From the NCBI GenBank assembly GCA_045645205.1, contig JAZRIJ010000043.1, positions 13,304-77,303 of the forward strand: a stretch of DNA of 64,000 bases, read 5' to 3'. This document shows, piece after piece, positions 32,858 to 41,381 of this stretch. The notes beneath the pieces are model-generated. The model did not search any database. It had not been told where the DNA came from and saw only the letters and a list, made by a program, of their open reading frames with translations. How positions within the stretch are numbered: position 1 is the first letter of the stretch; each line of letters begins with the position of its first letter. Source of the stretch: RGIG1995 sp045645205 (GTDB taxonomy: Bacteria; Bacillota; Clostridia; Oscillospirales; CAG-272). A program made the position numbers and the translations under genes.

Positions 32858-35266
32858 TTAAAAAGATATATTTTTTGTAATAATTTCTGCATATCGGACT
32901 GTTTCCATAGCATCCTTTGCATATTTGTCAGCGCCTATACTGTCTGCATATTCTTGGGTGAGAACAGCTCCTCCCACAATGGTTTTACACCATGGAGCTT
33001 TTTCTTTCAGTTGCTTTATAGTCTCTTCCATAGCGGGAACAGTTGTTGTCATAAGAGCAGACAGTCCTGCTATCGGGGCATGAAGCTCAACAACCTTTTC
33101 AACCACCGTCTCGGGAGGAATATCTTTTCCGAGGTCAACAACGTTAAAGCCATAATTTTCAAGCAAAAGCTTTACAATATTTTTACCAATGTCGTGAATA
33201 TCTCCTTGAACAGTAGCGATAACAAAAACCCCTTTATTATCCGCTTTTTCACCGTCTGACATAAATGCTTTTATGGTCTCAAATGCACTTTTTGCCGCCT
33301 CCGCGCTCATTAATAGCTGTGGCAAATAAACTGTCTTGTTTTCAAAGCCTTGTCCTACTGTATTAAGCGCAGAAATTATTTCATTGTTAACTATATCAAG
33401 CGGAGGAACGCTCGAAAGAAGCAATTTTGTAATCTCTCCTGCCTTTTCTTTAAATCCTTTTATTACAGCTCTTTGAAGCTCCGAGGCATTTTCCTCGGTA
33501 GTTTTCTGCGTTGGGTTTATCGTTGTGTTTTCCAAAGGAGCAAAGCTGTCTGCAATTTCTATATATTCCTCGCAGTTCTCATCAAAGCCTTTCAACGCTC
33601 TGTATGCATAATATGTCTTCATCATATCAGCCGAATACGGATTCATAATTGCGGCAGACAAACCGTTTTCAAGAGCCAATGCAAAAAATATACCGTTTAC
33701 GGCATCCCTGTTCGGTAATCCAAAGGAAACATTGGAAACTCCTAAAGATGTGTGGCATCCAAGCTCTTGTGTTATATAGTTAAGAGCTTTCAATGTAGCA
33801 AATGCCGACTTATTATCTGCGCTTATTGTCATTGCAAGGGTATCGAAAATTATATCTTTTTTGTCAATGCCGTATTCTGCCGCAACCTTTAAAATCTTTT
33901 TAGCCACCTTTACTCTTCCCTCGGCTGTTTCGGGAATACCGTCTTCATCAAGAGTCAAAGCAACAACCAAACCTCCGTACTTCTTAACAAGAGGGAAAAC
34001 AGAATTCATAGAATCTAATTTGCCGTTTACCGAGTTTATCATTGCTTTCCCATTGTAACGGCGGAGAGCCGACTCCATAGCACCAACATTGGCGGTATCT
34101 ATCTGCAACGGCAGATCTATCACTGCCTGTAGCTCACAAACAGCGTTTTTTAACATCGTTACTTCATCAATATTGGGCAGTCCAACATTTACATCAAGAA
34201 TATGTACGCCCTTTTCCTGCTGATTTACGCCCTCGGAAAGAATATAACCCATATCATTTTCAAGCAAAGCCTGTTTAAAACGCTTCTTTCCTGTGGGATT
34301 AATACGCTCACCTATAAGAATAGGTTGATCATCAAATTTTACAACGTGATTATATGAAGAAACCACTGTTATATTTTTCTGCTCAATGGGTAACGGAGCA
34401 AGAGAATATGTTTTTTCATTTAGAGCTTTTATGTATTCGGGCGTTGTACCACAACAACCGCCGATAACACGCACGCCTTTTTTTACAAGGTCTGCGACCT
34501 CATTCGAAAACTCATCTGCCGTTACATCAAAAACTGTCTTTCCGTCTAAAGCCTTAGGCAACCCCGCATTTGGTTTTAGTATAACGGGAACGGAAGCATT
34601 CTCCAGTAGTTCTTCTGCAACACTTCGAAGCTGTTTCGGCCCGAGAGAGCAGTTTGCGCCCAGAGCATCGACACCCATTCCTTCAAGCATTGCAACCATC
34701 GCGGCAGGTGTCGCTCCCGTCATAAGTTTGCCGTCCTCGCCGTAAGCATTTGAAACCAATACGGGCAAATTACTGTTTTCTTTAGCCGCAAGAAGCGCCG
34801 CCTTCGTTTCATAACTGTCGTTCATTGTTTCGATTATGATAAGGTCAACGCCGCATTTAACACCTATACTTATTGTCTTGGCAAATACGCCTACGGCATC
34901 TTCAAAATCGAGATCGCCTAGCGGTTTCAGTAGCTTGCCCAAAGGGCCTATATCAAGAGCAACATACTTTTGCTTTACGGAAGCGCTTTGCTCGGCGGCT
35001 GTCTTTGCATTACTGACTGCCGCATTAATTATATTTTCAAGCTCACTGTCAGAAAACTTAAGCGAGTTTGCGCCGAAAGTATTTGTACAAACAACATTGC
35101 TTCCCGCATCATAATAACTCTTATGTATATTTATTATAACATCAGAATTAGTAATATTCCACCTTTCAGGTTGCTCTCCGGGCAGAAGTCCCTTTTCCTG
35201 AAGCAGAGTTCCCATTCCGCCGTCAAGATAAACTATGTTATTTTTTAAAAATTCGGAAAATGTCAT
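32858..35266 (-). CDS. metH: Cobalamin-dependent methionine synthase MetH (no activation domain)
   Basis: An 802-residue enzyme that transfers a methyl group from methyltetrahydrofolate to homocysteine through cobalamin. The homocysteine/zinc domain opens with YLDGGMGTLLQEKG and carries the ligand motif GGCCGTTPEYI; the pterin domain contains ILIGERINPTGKKRFK; the cobalamin-binding domain contains VQGDIHDIGKNIV, whose His is the cobalt ligand, and VGGAVLTQEYADSIGAD. The C-terminal SAM-dependent reactivation domain (about 350 residues in E. coli MetH) is absent. A separate activation-domain gene overlaps its 5' end by four bases, so the two act together. Confidence 0.94.
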   Translation of the reverse strand: MTFSEFLKNNIVYLDGGMGTLLQEKGLLPGEQPERWNITNSDVIINIHKSYYDAGSNVVCTNTFGANSLKFSDSELENIINAAVSNAKTAAEQSASVKQKYVALDIGPLGKLLKPLGDLDFEDAVGVFAKTISIGVKCGVDLIIIETMNDSYETKAALLAAKENSNLPVLVSNAYGEDGKLMTGATPAAMVAMLEGMGVDALGANCSLGPKQLRSVAEELLENASVPVILKPNAGLPKALDGKTVFDVTADEFSNEVADLVKKGVRVIGGCCGTTPEYIKALNEKTYSLAPLPIEQKNITVVSSYNHVVKFDDQPILIGERINPTGKKRFKQALLENDMGYILSEGVNQQEKGVHILDVNVGLPNIDEVTMLKNAVCELQAVIDLPLQIDTANVGAMESALRRYNGKAMINSVNGKLDSMNSVFPLVKKYGGLVVALTLDEDGIPETAEGRVKVAKKILKVAAEYGIDKKDIIFDTLAMTISADNKSAFATLKALNYITQELGCHTSLGVSNVSFGLPNRDAVNGIFFALALENGLSAAIMNPYSADMMKTYYAYRALKGFDENCEEYIEIADSFAPLENTTINPTQKTTEENASELQRAVIKGFKEKAGEITKLLLSSVPPLDIVNNEIISALNTVGQGFENKTVYLPQLLMSAEAAKSAFETIKAFMSDGEKADNKGVFVIATVQGDIHDIGKNIVKLLLENYGFNVVDLGKDIPPETVVEKVVELHAPIAGLSALMTTTVPAMEETIKQLKEKAPWCKTIVGGAVLTQEYADSIGADKYAKDAMETVRYAEIITKNISF

Positions 35267-35928
35267 ATCGAACCTCTGAAATTGCAGTCTTTTTTATCGC
35301 AAACACTGCATTTATTTATTGTTTGTTTTTTAATACTGTTGCACATACCGGCAAATGCCGTAACAGATTTTGAGGGAGACATAAGCAGACTGTCATTGAG
35401 AGAAAGTCCTATACGCTTCGGGCAATCAAGCACGGCGAATATGTCTTTTTGCGTTTCAAGTGATAAATCGGCATACCCCGGACTGAAACGCGGTTTTAGA
35501 TTAACCCTGTATTCTTTTTCAATATCATTACAAAAAACGTCGCAAAGAGCTTCAATACGTTCAGCTCCTATCGCCTGAAACATCAAAGCCTTTGAGGGAG
35601 ATATACGCCCGTACCTTGCAATCAGCCTGTCAAGCTCAATTCCCACTGTCGCCGCAAACAAAACAGCTTTGCTACAATCACTGAGATTAACAGCAAGACT
35701 TTTTGACTGCATCCTAAAAAGTCCGAAATTGCAAAAAGAATCGGTTATATTTACATCAAGTACAGTATAGCATACCTTATATGTAAGACGGTTGCTTACC
35801 TCTTTAATACATAAATCCAAAAGCTCCTCCACTTCGGTATCGGATTGCTTACAGCCTGCATAACGCATTATCTCTTTTTTGCAAAATTTAGGCTGTTCAT
35901 AGCTTTTGGTTAAAACGACATTGCTCAT
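35263..35928 (-). CDS. Stand-alone methionine synthase activation-domain protein
   Basis: A 221-residue protein equivalent to the C-terminal reactivation domain of MetH. The SAM-binding segment KPRFSPGYADLSLETQKDIFAVLD matches the RxSPGY motif of that domain. GLSLNDSLLMSPSKSVTAFAG follows as usual, and two CxxC-like pairs end the protein (CSVCDKKDC). It should reductively remethylate inactivated cobalamin on the adjacent MetH using SAM. It overlaps metF and metH by ATGA on both sides. Such split systems are known from Thermotoga and Clostridia. Confidence 0.88.
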   Translation of the reverse strand: MSNVVLTKSYEQPKFCKKEIMRYAGCKQSDTEVEELLDLCIKEVSNRLTYKVCYTVLDVNITDSFCNFGLFRMQSKSLAVNLSDCSKAVLFAATVGIELDRLIARYGRISPSKALMFQAIGAERIEALCDVFCNDIEKEYRVNLKPRFSPGYADLSLETQKDIFAVLDCPKRIGLSLNDSLLMSPSKSVTAFAGMCNSIKKQTINKCSVCDKKDCNFRGSI

Positions 35929-36803
35929 TTGCCTAAAATATCAGACAGATTGCTCTGAATCTTCTGCGCAACATCAGGCTTGTTCATTGAGTAAACGTGC
36001 ACGTTGGTAATACCGTTTGCATAAAGATCAATTATCTGGTCTGTTGCATAAGCTATACCCGCCTGCTTCATAGCCGCAGGATCACAGCCAAACTTGTCCA
36101 CTATACTTTTGAATCGTTGCGGCATAAAAGACCCTGACAGCTTGATCGCTCTCTCAACCTGATTTGCATTGGTGATAGGCATAATACCCGGAATTATCGG
36201 AACGGTTATTCCTGCCTCACGGATTTTATATAAGAAATTATAAAGAAGATTGTTATCAAAAAACATCTGCGTGGTTAGAAAATCACAGCCTGCATCAACT
36301 TTTTCTTTCAGATATTTAATATCATCCTTTTGATTCGCACTTTCGGTATGTATCTCGGGATAGCATGCGCCTCCGATACAAAAGTTTTGGTCGGCACTCT
36401 TCAATTCATATATAAGGTCGATTGCATACTTGTAATCCCATCCGCTTCTGTCAGCATTTTCAAGTCCTGCGGGAATATCGCCGCGAAGAGCCATTACATT
36501 TGTAATGCCTGCCTCTTTGATTTCTTTTATTTTCTGCTTAACAGTTTCTTTGGTTGAAGAAACGCATGTCAAGTGCGCCAATGTAGGCACACCGTAAAGC
36601 TCCTTAATATTTTTTGCAATATCAAGTGTAAACTTGCTTGTTCCGCCTCCCGCGCCATATGTAACGCTCATAAAAGAGGGGCGGAGCTTTGCAATTTCCT
36701 CGGTTGCAATCTTCACGCTTTCAAAGCTTGTCTCGGTTTTGGGCGGAAAAACCTCAAAAGAAAGACACGGTGTATTTTGTGTAAGCAGATCTATAATTTT
36801 CAT
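35925..36803 (-). CDS. metF: 5,10-methylenetetrahydrofolate reductase
   Basis: A 292-residue TIM-barrel flavoenzyme producing the methyl donor for MetH. SFEVFPPKTE carries the catalytic glutamate; FMSVTYGAGGGTS, THLTCVSST-type LAHLTCVSST and NVMALRGDIP follow, with the FAD/NADH segment TTQMFFDNNLLYNF. ATG 36803 is chosen (GGGAG eight bases upstream); the frame is open to 36833. It is the first gene of the operon, with a promoter at 36841-36870. No SAM or cobalamin riboswitch fits in the short leader. Confidence 0.94.
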   Translation of the reverse strand: MKIIDLLTQNTPCLSFEVFPPKTETSFESVKIATEEIAKLRPSFMSVTYGAGGGTSKFTLDIAKNIKELYGVPTLAHLTCVSSTKETVKQKIKEIKEAGITNVMALRGDIPAGLENADRSGWDYKYAIDLIYELKSADQNFCIGGACYPEIHTESANQKDDIKYLKEKVDAGCDFLTTQMFFDNNLLYNFLYKIREAGITVPIIPGIMPITNANQVERAIKLSGSFMPQRFKSIVDKFGCDPAAMKQAGIAYATDQIIDLYANGITNVHVYSMNKPDVAQKIQSNLSDILGK

Positions 36804-36840
36804 ATACAATTCTCCCACTGTGGAAATAATCAATATTGTA

Positions 36841-36870
36841 ATTATACACCCATACCCAAAACCATGTCAA
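36841..36870 (-). promoter_or_regulatory. Sigma-A promoter of the metF operon
   Basis: TTGACA (36870-36865) and TATAAT (36846-36841) are 18 bases apart on the - strand. The -35 overlaps the stop codon of the upstream AI-2E/YtvI-like gene. Confidence 0.8.
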
Positions 36871-37949
36871 GTTTTTTTTATGCTTCCCGCGCCGTCCCCC
36901 TCCAAAAACACAGTTTTTGCGACGATAACCAATACAGGAAATGATATCATACCGAGAAATCCGCACAGTTCAAGTCCTATATACATAGAAAACAAAGTCA
37001 TCAATGGATGAAGACCTATGCTTTTTCCGATAATCTTGGGTTCAAGTATCTCTCTTACAATGCTGACCACCGCAAATATTATAAGAAGACCAAAGCCTTG
37101 GTAATATGAACCGGATATTATCTTTACAGCCGCCCATGGAATAAGAACCGTACCGACACCGATAACAGGCAAAATATCCACCAAAGCGGTTATTAAAGCA
37201 ATTGTAAATGCGTACTCGGTCTTTAATATAAGAAAACCCGCGTATAACTGTAAAAAGGTTATACCAACGGTCAAAAGATAACCTTTTACAACCTTAATAC
37301 CTGCTTTCTTCAGCCTTACTCTTGTGTTTGAAATATGCAACCTTGTCTTTTGGGGAAACATACCGAAAATATACCTGTTTATTTCCTCATAATCAGCGCA
37401 AAAGTAATATGACGCCATAATAAGAACAAGGGAAACAAACAAAAGATTTGGTAACAAAGTTATTATCTTTGTAAGCATTTCCGGAACGTTTGCTGTAAAA
37501 CCTGTTAAAATATTTCGCGCCAACTGACCGAAGCTGGCAAGCATCTCTTCTTCGCTTCCAAAAGTTTTCAAAAACGGAATTTTATCAATTACATTATTCA
37601 CAAGTTTAAGAATATCGGCAATCCACACATCTGCATTTTTGTTTAAAAGTCCTACGATACCGCGAAACTCATATATAAGCTTATCTAACATAAAAAACAA
37701 AATCGCACCGATTATAACTATTAACAGTAAAACAAGTATAACACTCAAAATTTTTTTGGGTATTCCTGTCCTGCAGTGAAGAGTTTCGGCAACGGGACGT
37801 ATTATCAAAGCCACTAACCATGATACTATAAACGGAAGTAACAGCTTCAGAAGATATTTAAAAAACACAAATACAAGCAGTGCGCCCAGTACAATGTAAA
37901 ACGACATAACAAGTATTCGCTTATATCCCTCTTTAGGTAAAAAATCCAT
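36867..37949 (-). CDS. AI-2E transporter / YtvI family membrane protein
   Basis: A 360-residue membrane protein of family PF01594. It has paired helices at the N-terminus, a central soluble part (about 95-150) and the conserved C-terminal helices ITALVDILPVIGVGTVLIPWAAVKIISGSYYQG and VREILEPKIIGKSIGLHPLMTLFSMYIGLELCG. The length and the ILPVIGVG signature fit the sporulation protein YtvI branch, but AI-2E exporter-type homologues look alike. GGGGGAG lies upstream of the start. No terminator is seen before the metF promoter, which overlaps the end of this gene. Confidence 0.8.
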   Translation of the reverse strand: MDFLPKEGYKRILVMSFYIVLGALLVFVFFKYLLKLLLPFIVSWLVALIIRPVAETLHCRTGIPKKILSVILVLLLIVIIGAILFFMLDKLIYEFRGIVGLLNKNADVWIADILKLVNNVIDKIPFLKTFGSEEEMLASFGQLARNILTGFTANVPEMLTKIITLLPNLLFVSLVLIMASYYFCADYEEINRYIFGMFPQKTRLHISNTRVRLKKAGIKVVKGYLLTVGITFLQLYAGFLILKTEYAFTIALITALVDILPVIGVGTVLIPWAAVKIISGSYYQGFGLLIIFAVVSIVREILEPKIIGKSIGLHPLMTLFSMYIGLELCGFLGMISFPVLVIVAKTVFLEGDGAGSIKKT

Positions 37950-38015
37950 AATAGATACTCCCCCTTTTTATACTATTATTATATAAAAAAGAAATGCTTT
38001 CCATTCGGGCAGAAA

Positions 38016-38047
38016 GAAAAAACACCGCAGATTATCTCTGCAGTGCT
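38016..38047 (-). terminator. Terminator of the NusG-II/Gx/apbE operon
   Basis: On the - strand GCACTGCAGA pairs with TCTGCGGTGT (with wobbles) around a five-base loop and is followed by TTTTTTC. It is about 54 bases beyond the apbE stop. Confidence 0.75.
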
Positions 38048-38100
38048 TTATCGGTAATTATAATATTTATTAGAGTTAAGCAAAGATAATCTGTAAAAGA

Positions 38101-39063
38101 CTATTTAGTCTTTGCTGTATATATTTCTTTCATTGCATCATTCATAAAAATTCCGTCTTCGGTAACGATCAGATATTTCACCTCTCTGCTGCCGGCATAT
38201 TCCTCTTCTACCTCATCTGCTCCCATAACGAAAAACGCCGTTGAAAGCGCGTCGCTTTCTGCTCCGGTATTGGCTACGACAATAACGCTGTGAACGCCGT
38301 TGTCAACGGGAAGTCCCGTTTTTGTATCGATTATATGATTGTATTTTTTTCCGTCAATTTCGTAAAACCGCTCATAGTCGCCCGATACCGAAAGATAACC
38401 GTCATTAAGGCTTACATATCCCATCACCCTGTCCGTGTCAGCAGGATCTTTTATTGCAATTTTCCACGGCTCTCCATCGGGACTTTCACCGAAAACACCA
38501 ATACTGCTTGAAAAAGATACCATTCCCGAGGTTACTCCTTCATTTTTTAAAAGCGCTACAGCCTTGTCGCAGGCATATCCCTTTGCAATACCGCCGAATT
38601 CAAGAAGAGCATTTTCATTATTTTTTTCAAGAAAATTACCGTTAAAAACCGCATTTGTCTGTATGCTGTCAAGTGCTTTTTTTATTTCGGCATCGGAAGG
38701 ATGCCTTGTACTTTTTTCCCAAAGAGCCGTCAATCCTCCTGCAAAAACGGAGAACGCTCCGTCGGTATTCTCTGTTATTACCTCGGCTGTTGTTATTATA
38801 TTCTTTATATCATCGGAAACCTCTATGCCGTTTTCTGATGCATTATATTTTGCCGTCTGTCCGTTTTCGCTGTGTCTTGAAAGAGTTGTATTAAGGGATG
38901 TAAGAAGCTCGCGGCATTTTTTTATTGAGTCAAAATTGTCGGTATCAGCATTAATTGTCGCAAGGGTATCCATACAAAAAAAGTTTTCTTCAACATATTC
39001 CCCCTTACAGGCGGTAAGCGATATACAAACAATAAAACACACAAAAAATAATATCCTTTTCAT
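38101..39063 (-). CDS. apbE: FAD:protein FMN transferase (ApbE) lipoprotein
   Basis: A 320-residue exported flavin transferase that attaches FMN to threonines of membrane redox proteins. The signal ends in LTAC (Cys19). EFGGIAKGYACDKAV is the flavin-binding motif, and HIIDTKTGLPVDNGVHSVIVVA with AESDALSTAFFVMG contains the metal-binding aspartate and the ALSTA signature. It overlaps the upstream Gx gene by ATGA. Its partners in the operon (NusG domain II and Gx proteins) suggest a flavin-dependent electron-transfer unit; the actual FMN acceptor is not in the window. Confidence 0.93.
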   Translation of the reverse strand: MKRILFFVCFIVCISLTACKGEYVEENFFCMDTLATINADTDNFDSIKKCRELLTSLNTTLSRHSENGQTAKYNASENGIEVSDDIKNIITTAEVITENTDGAFSVFAGGLTALWEKSTRHPSDAEIKKALDSIQTNAVFNGNFLEKNNENALLEFGGIAKGYACDKAVALLKNEGVTSGMVSFSSSIGVFGESPDGEPWKIAIKDPADTDRVMGYVSLNDGYLSVSGDYERFYEIDGKKYNHIIDTKTGLPVDNGVHSVIVVANTGAESDALSTAFFVMGADEVEEEYAGSREVKYLIVTEDGIFMNDAMKEIYTAKTK

Positions 39064-39572
39064 AACCTTTTCTCCGCAAATCTACCGAAAACTAAAGCCA
39101 ATGCTCCTGTTATTATTCCCGTTATAACCGACACGGGCAGCAACCATTCAAGATACCAAAATATAGCAGTATCCCCGAAAAAAACGGATGCTACGCATAT
39201 CTGCCCTATGTTGTGCAATGACGCGCAGGCAACCGATATACCGATAAAGCTTACTCTATCCTTTATAACATATTTTGAAAGTATTAAGAAAACAAACGAA
39301 AGTAAACCGCCTCCGAGGGAAAACAAAAACGAGGTAGGCGTACCGAACAAGAGTGCGGTCAATACGCTTTTTGCAAGCATTATCATGAATGCATCAAGCG
39401 TTCCGAGATAGTATATTGAAAGCATAACGCAAATATTTGCAAGCCCTAACTTAAAGCCCGGAATGGGTATGACAAACTGCAAAGGAATAAGCGTCTCGGC
39501 GTAAGAAAAGATCAATGCCGCTGCCGCAAAAAGACCGCCGAAAGCTGCCCTTTTAGCCGACAATGTAGTCAT
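39060..39572 (-). CDS. Gx transporter family protein (heptaprenyl-diphosphate-synthase component I-like)
   Basis: A 170-residue membrane protein of PF07456 with about five helices. GGLFAAAALIFSYAETLIP, PGFKLGLANICVMLSIYYLG and FGTPTSFLFSLGGGLLSF are typical. The family name is historical; these proteins resemble S-components and no prenyl transferase activity is expected. It overlaps the NusG-II gene at its start and apbE at its end. Similar gene sets occur in flavin-based extracellular electron transfer loci, which is a comparison from memory. Confidence 0.82.
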   Translation of the reverse strand: MTTLSAKRAAFGGLFAAAALIFSYAETLIPLQFVIPIPGFKLGLANICVMLSIYYLGTLDAFMIMLAKSVLTALLFGTPTSFLFSLGGGLLSFVFLILSKYVIKDRVSFIGISVACASLHNIGQICVASVFFGDTAIFWYLEWLLPVSVITGIITGALALVFGRFAEKRL

Positions 39573-39921
39573 AATCAGCCTCCCCCTCTCCTGTTATTTT
39601 CACGAAAAGCCTTGCGGGAATGCAGGCAATAGATTCTCCGGTATCTGATATTTTTCCCATATGAACACAGCTCTGCTCAGGGCAATTTGAGTCTGTAACA
39701 ACGACTTCGCCGTTTTCAATAACAACGCACAGCTTGACACCGCCGTTTTCTATATTAACGGTTCTGTTTTCATCAAGAAGGTATTCTGTTTCTTTGCCGT
39801 CGATCGAGACCACGACCCGCTCCCCCGACTCAAAACCAAAAAGGCGGAAGCAAAAAACCCCCGCCGTTATAAGCAATATTACGGATATAATAACGATATC
39901 GCCTAACTTGACCTTTTTCAT
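39553..39921 (-). CDS. NusG domain II-containing small membrane protein
   Basis: A 122-residue protein with one N-terminal membrane helix (about 7-27) and an extracytoplasmic NusG_II (PF07009) domain. The conserved cysteine pattern is NCPEQSCVHMG followed by IACIPARL. ATG 39921 is preferred because AAAGG is six bases upstream; the open frame runs to 39990 but lacks a site there. It is the first gene of the NusG-II/Gx/apbE operon and has a consensus promoter at 39959-39987. Confidence 0.82.
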   Translation of the reverse strand: MKKVKLGDIVIISVILLITAGVFCFRLFGFESGERVVVSIDGKETEYLLDENRTVNIENGGVKLCVVIENGEVVVTDSNCPEQSCVHMGKISDTGESIACIPARLFVKITGEGEADYDYIVG

Positions 39922-39958
39922 GTAACACCTTTTTGTGAAATCTTTATCTTCAACGAAA

Positions 39959-39987
39959 ATTATACACTTTTTTATCATAAGTGTCAA
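39959..39987 (-). promoter_or_regulatory. Sigma-A promoter of the NusG-II/Gx/apbE operon
   Basis: TTGACA (39987-39982) and TATAAT (39964-39959) with a 17-base spacer on the - strand, 38 bases before the start codon. Confidence 0.85.
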
Positions 39988-40059
39988 CATGATTTTCGGT
40001 TAATATGTTTAATAAAAACTATGTGTTTTTCACTTAAACAAAAATTGTGGCTGCCCACT

Positions 40060-40371
40060 TCATTTCTTAATAAGATCTTTTACCAATGATGCAATAGTAT
40101 CAAGCTGAGTATCATTCAGCTTCTTCATATCATCGACAATAGCGGTTAGTTTAGAAGGATTTGCAGAGCTAATATCAAAAAACTCTGCAGGCGACACCCC
40201 TAAGTACTGACATATATAGAAAATCCCAGCCAATGAAGGCATAGATTTTCCAGTTTCAATATTATTAATATATCCTGCGTTCTGCCCAATAGACAAACTC
40301 ATTTCACGGGCAGATACTCTTTTTTGTACTCGAAGCTTTGCAAGCCTCAATGCAAAATCCTTTTCATCCAT
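40060..40371 (-). CDS. XRE-family helix-turn-helix regulator
   Basis: A 103-residue protein. An HTH_3 domain covers about residues 7-62: LRVQKRVSAREMSLSIGQNAGYINNIETGKSMPSLAGIFYICQYLGVSPAEFF. A C-terminal helix rich in Asp, Lys and Leu (LTAIVDDMKKLNDTQLDTIASLVKDLIKK) may dimerise. AAAGGTGGTG lies upstream, and a TATAAT (complement at 40392-40397) could be its -10. It is divergent from the sigma4/alpha-CTD gene across 232 bases and may control it. Its target is unknown. Confidence 0.85.
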   Translation of the reverse strand: MDEKDFALRLAKLRVQKRVSAREMSLSIGQNAGYINNIETGKSMPSLAGIFYICQYLGVSPAEFFDISSANPSKLTAIVDDMKKLNDTQLDTIASLVKDLIKK

Positions 40372-40603
40372 TTAAACACCACCTTTATTATATTATATCC
40401 CATACAAATAGCAGAAATATGTGTTTAAAGGCTTTAATGCTATTGATTTATTGGTTTGTAGATGATATAATACTAGAAATAACGGATACTAACCAATTCA
40501 ATTGGTTAATAAAATTTGGCGGTACGTATCAAACAATTTAGTACACTAAAAAACTAAAGAAAGAATCTATTAAAATCAATAAATAAAAAAGGATATAAAA
40601 CAA

Positions 40604-41248
40604 ATGAAACGTGAATATTTATATGAACCATATCCACTAAATTTTTTAAAGACAATAGCTATCAATTGGAATTTTGATGTTCCCACAGAAATTACTAACG
40701 ATATTGCCGCAGGAGTGCAATACGTAATATCAACCTTGTCTGATAAAGGTCAGAAAGTTATTTATTATCGGTATCAAGAACGAAAAACTTATGAAGAAAT
40801 TGCTGAAATTATGTCTTTATCAATAGAACGAATACGCCAGATTGAATATAACGCTTTGCATAAACTTCAAAAACCATACCGCTGGAATATAATGCAGTAT
40901 GGTGTTATTGGATATACCCAAAAAATGTCAGACCTTTCCTATGAAAGAGGTTATAATGAAGGCTATACAGTCGGATATCATTCAGGCGTTCATAATGCGG
41001 GAGACGGTGTTGAAAAAAATCTTTTACTTCTTGATTGTTTAAAACAGCCAATTGAACAATTAAATTTATCAGTACGTTCGTTTAACTGTCTGAAACGGTC
41101 TGGGTATAACACAGTTGGAGAAGTATCACGTCTTGATAATGAAAGTATTCAACAGATTAAAAGCCTTAAAAAAAACAATAAAAATGAGATTGCCAATGTT
41201 TTGGAAAATTTGGGTATAAACCATACTGCATGGTCAATTTATTTATAG
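40604..41248 (+). CDS. Sigma region-4-like and RNA polymerase alpha-CTD-like fusion protein
   Basis: A 214-residue protein. Residues about 42-90 (STLSDKGQKVIYYRYQERKTYEEIAEIMSLSIERIRQIE) look like sigma-70 region 4, with the RxxQIE end typical of sigma factors. A tyrosine/glycine-rich linker (YERGYNEGYTVGYHSG) leads to residues 149-205, which align with the C-terminal domain of RNA polymerase alpha: LSVRSFNCLKRSGYNTVGEV keeps the DNA-contacting Arg158 and Asn161 (Arg265/Asn268 of E. coli), while the second motif NLGKKS is replaced by SLKKNN. No region 2 is present, so it is not a complete sigma factor. It probably acts at promoters; the targets are unknown. AAGGA is ten bases before the start. 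Confidence 0.7.
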   Translation: MKREYLYEPYPLNFLKTIAINWNFDVPTEITNDIAAGVQYVISTLSDKGQKVIYYRYQERKTYEEIAEIMSLSIERIRQIEYNALHKLQKPYRWNIMQYGVIGYTQKMSDLSYERGYNEGYTVGYHSGVHNAGDGVEKNLLLLDCLKQPIEQLNLSVRSFNCLKRSGYNTVGEVSRLDNESIQQIKSLKKNNKNEIANVLENLGINHTAWSIYL

Positions 41249-41309
41249 TAAAGCATTAACTACAACTTCATACATACCCCCCTTTTTCATGTTATTTTTG
41301 CAAAAGCTC

Positions 41310-41338
41310 TTGACTTTTAATAAGGTTGGTGATAAAAT
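41310..41338 (+). promoter_or_regulatory. Sigma-A promoter of the TetR-ABC unit
   Basis: TTGACT (41310-41315) and TAAAAT (41333-41338) with 17 bases between them, about 44 bases before the tetR start. No clear palindromic operator is seen in the leader. Confidence 0.75.
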
Positions 41339-41381
41339 AACAATCGATATATAACAACAACTATATTAAGAGGGGGACATT

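Noticed and set aside
36804..36866. SAM or cobalamin riboswitch in front of metF
   Set aside because: Only about 40 bases separate the -10 from the start codon, far too short for an S-box, SAM-II/IV or cobalamin riboswitch, and no such structure is visible.
38435..39127. Open reading frame of 230 residues on the + strand
   Set aside because: It is antisense to apbE and the Gx gene, and is Phe/Ser-rich as expected for the reverse of a real coding strand.
40338..40541. Possible 67-residue protein on the + strand between the XRE and fusion genes
   Set aside because: It starts inside the XRE gene on the opposite strand, has no ribosome binding site and resembles no known family.
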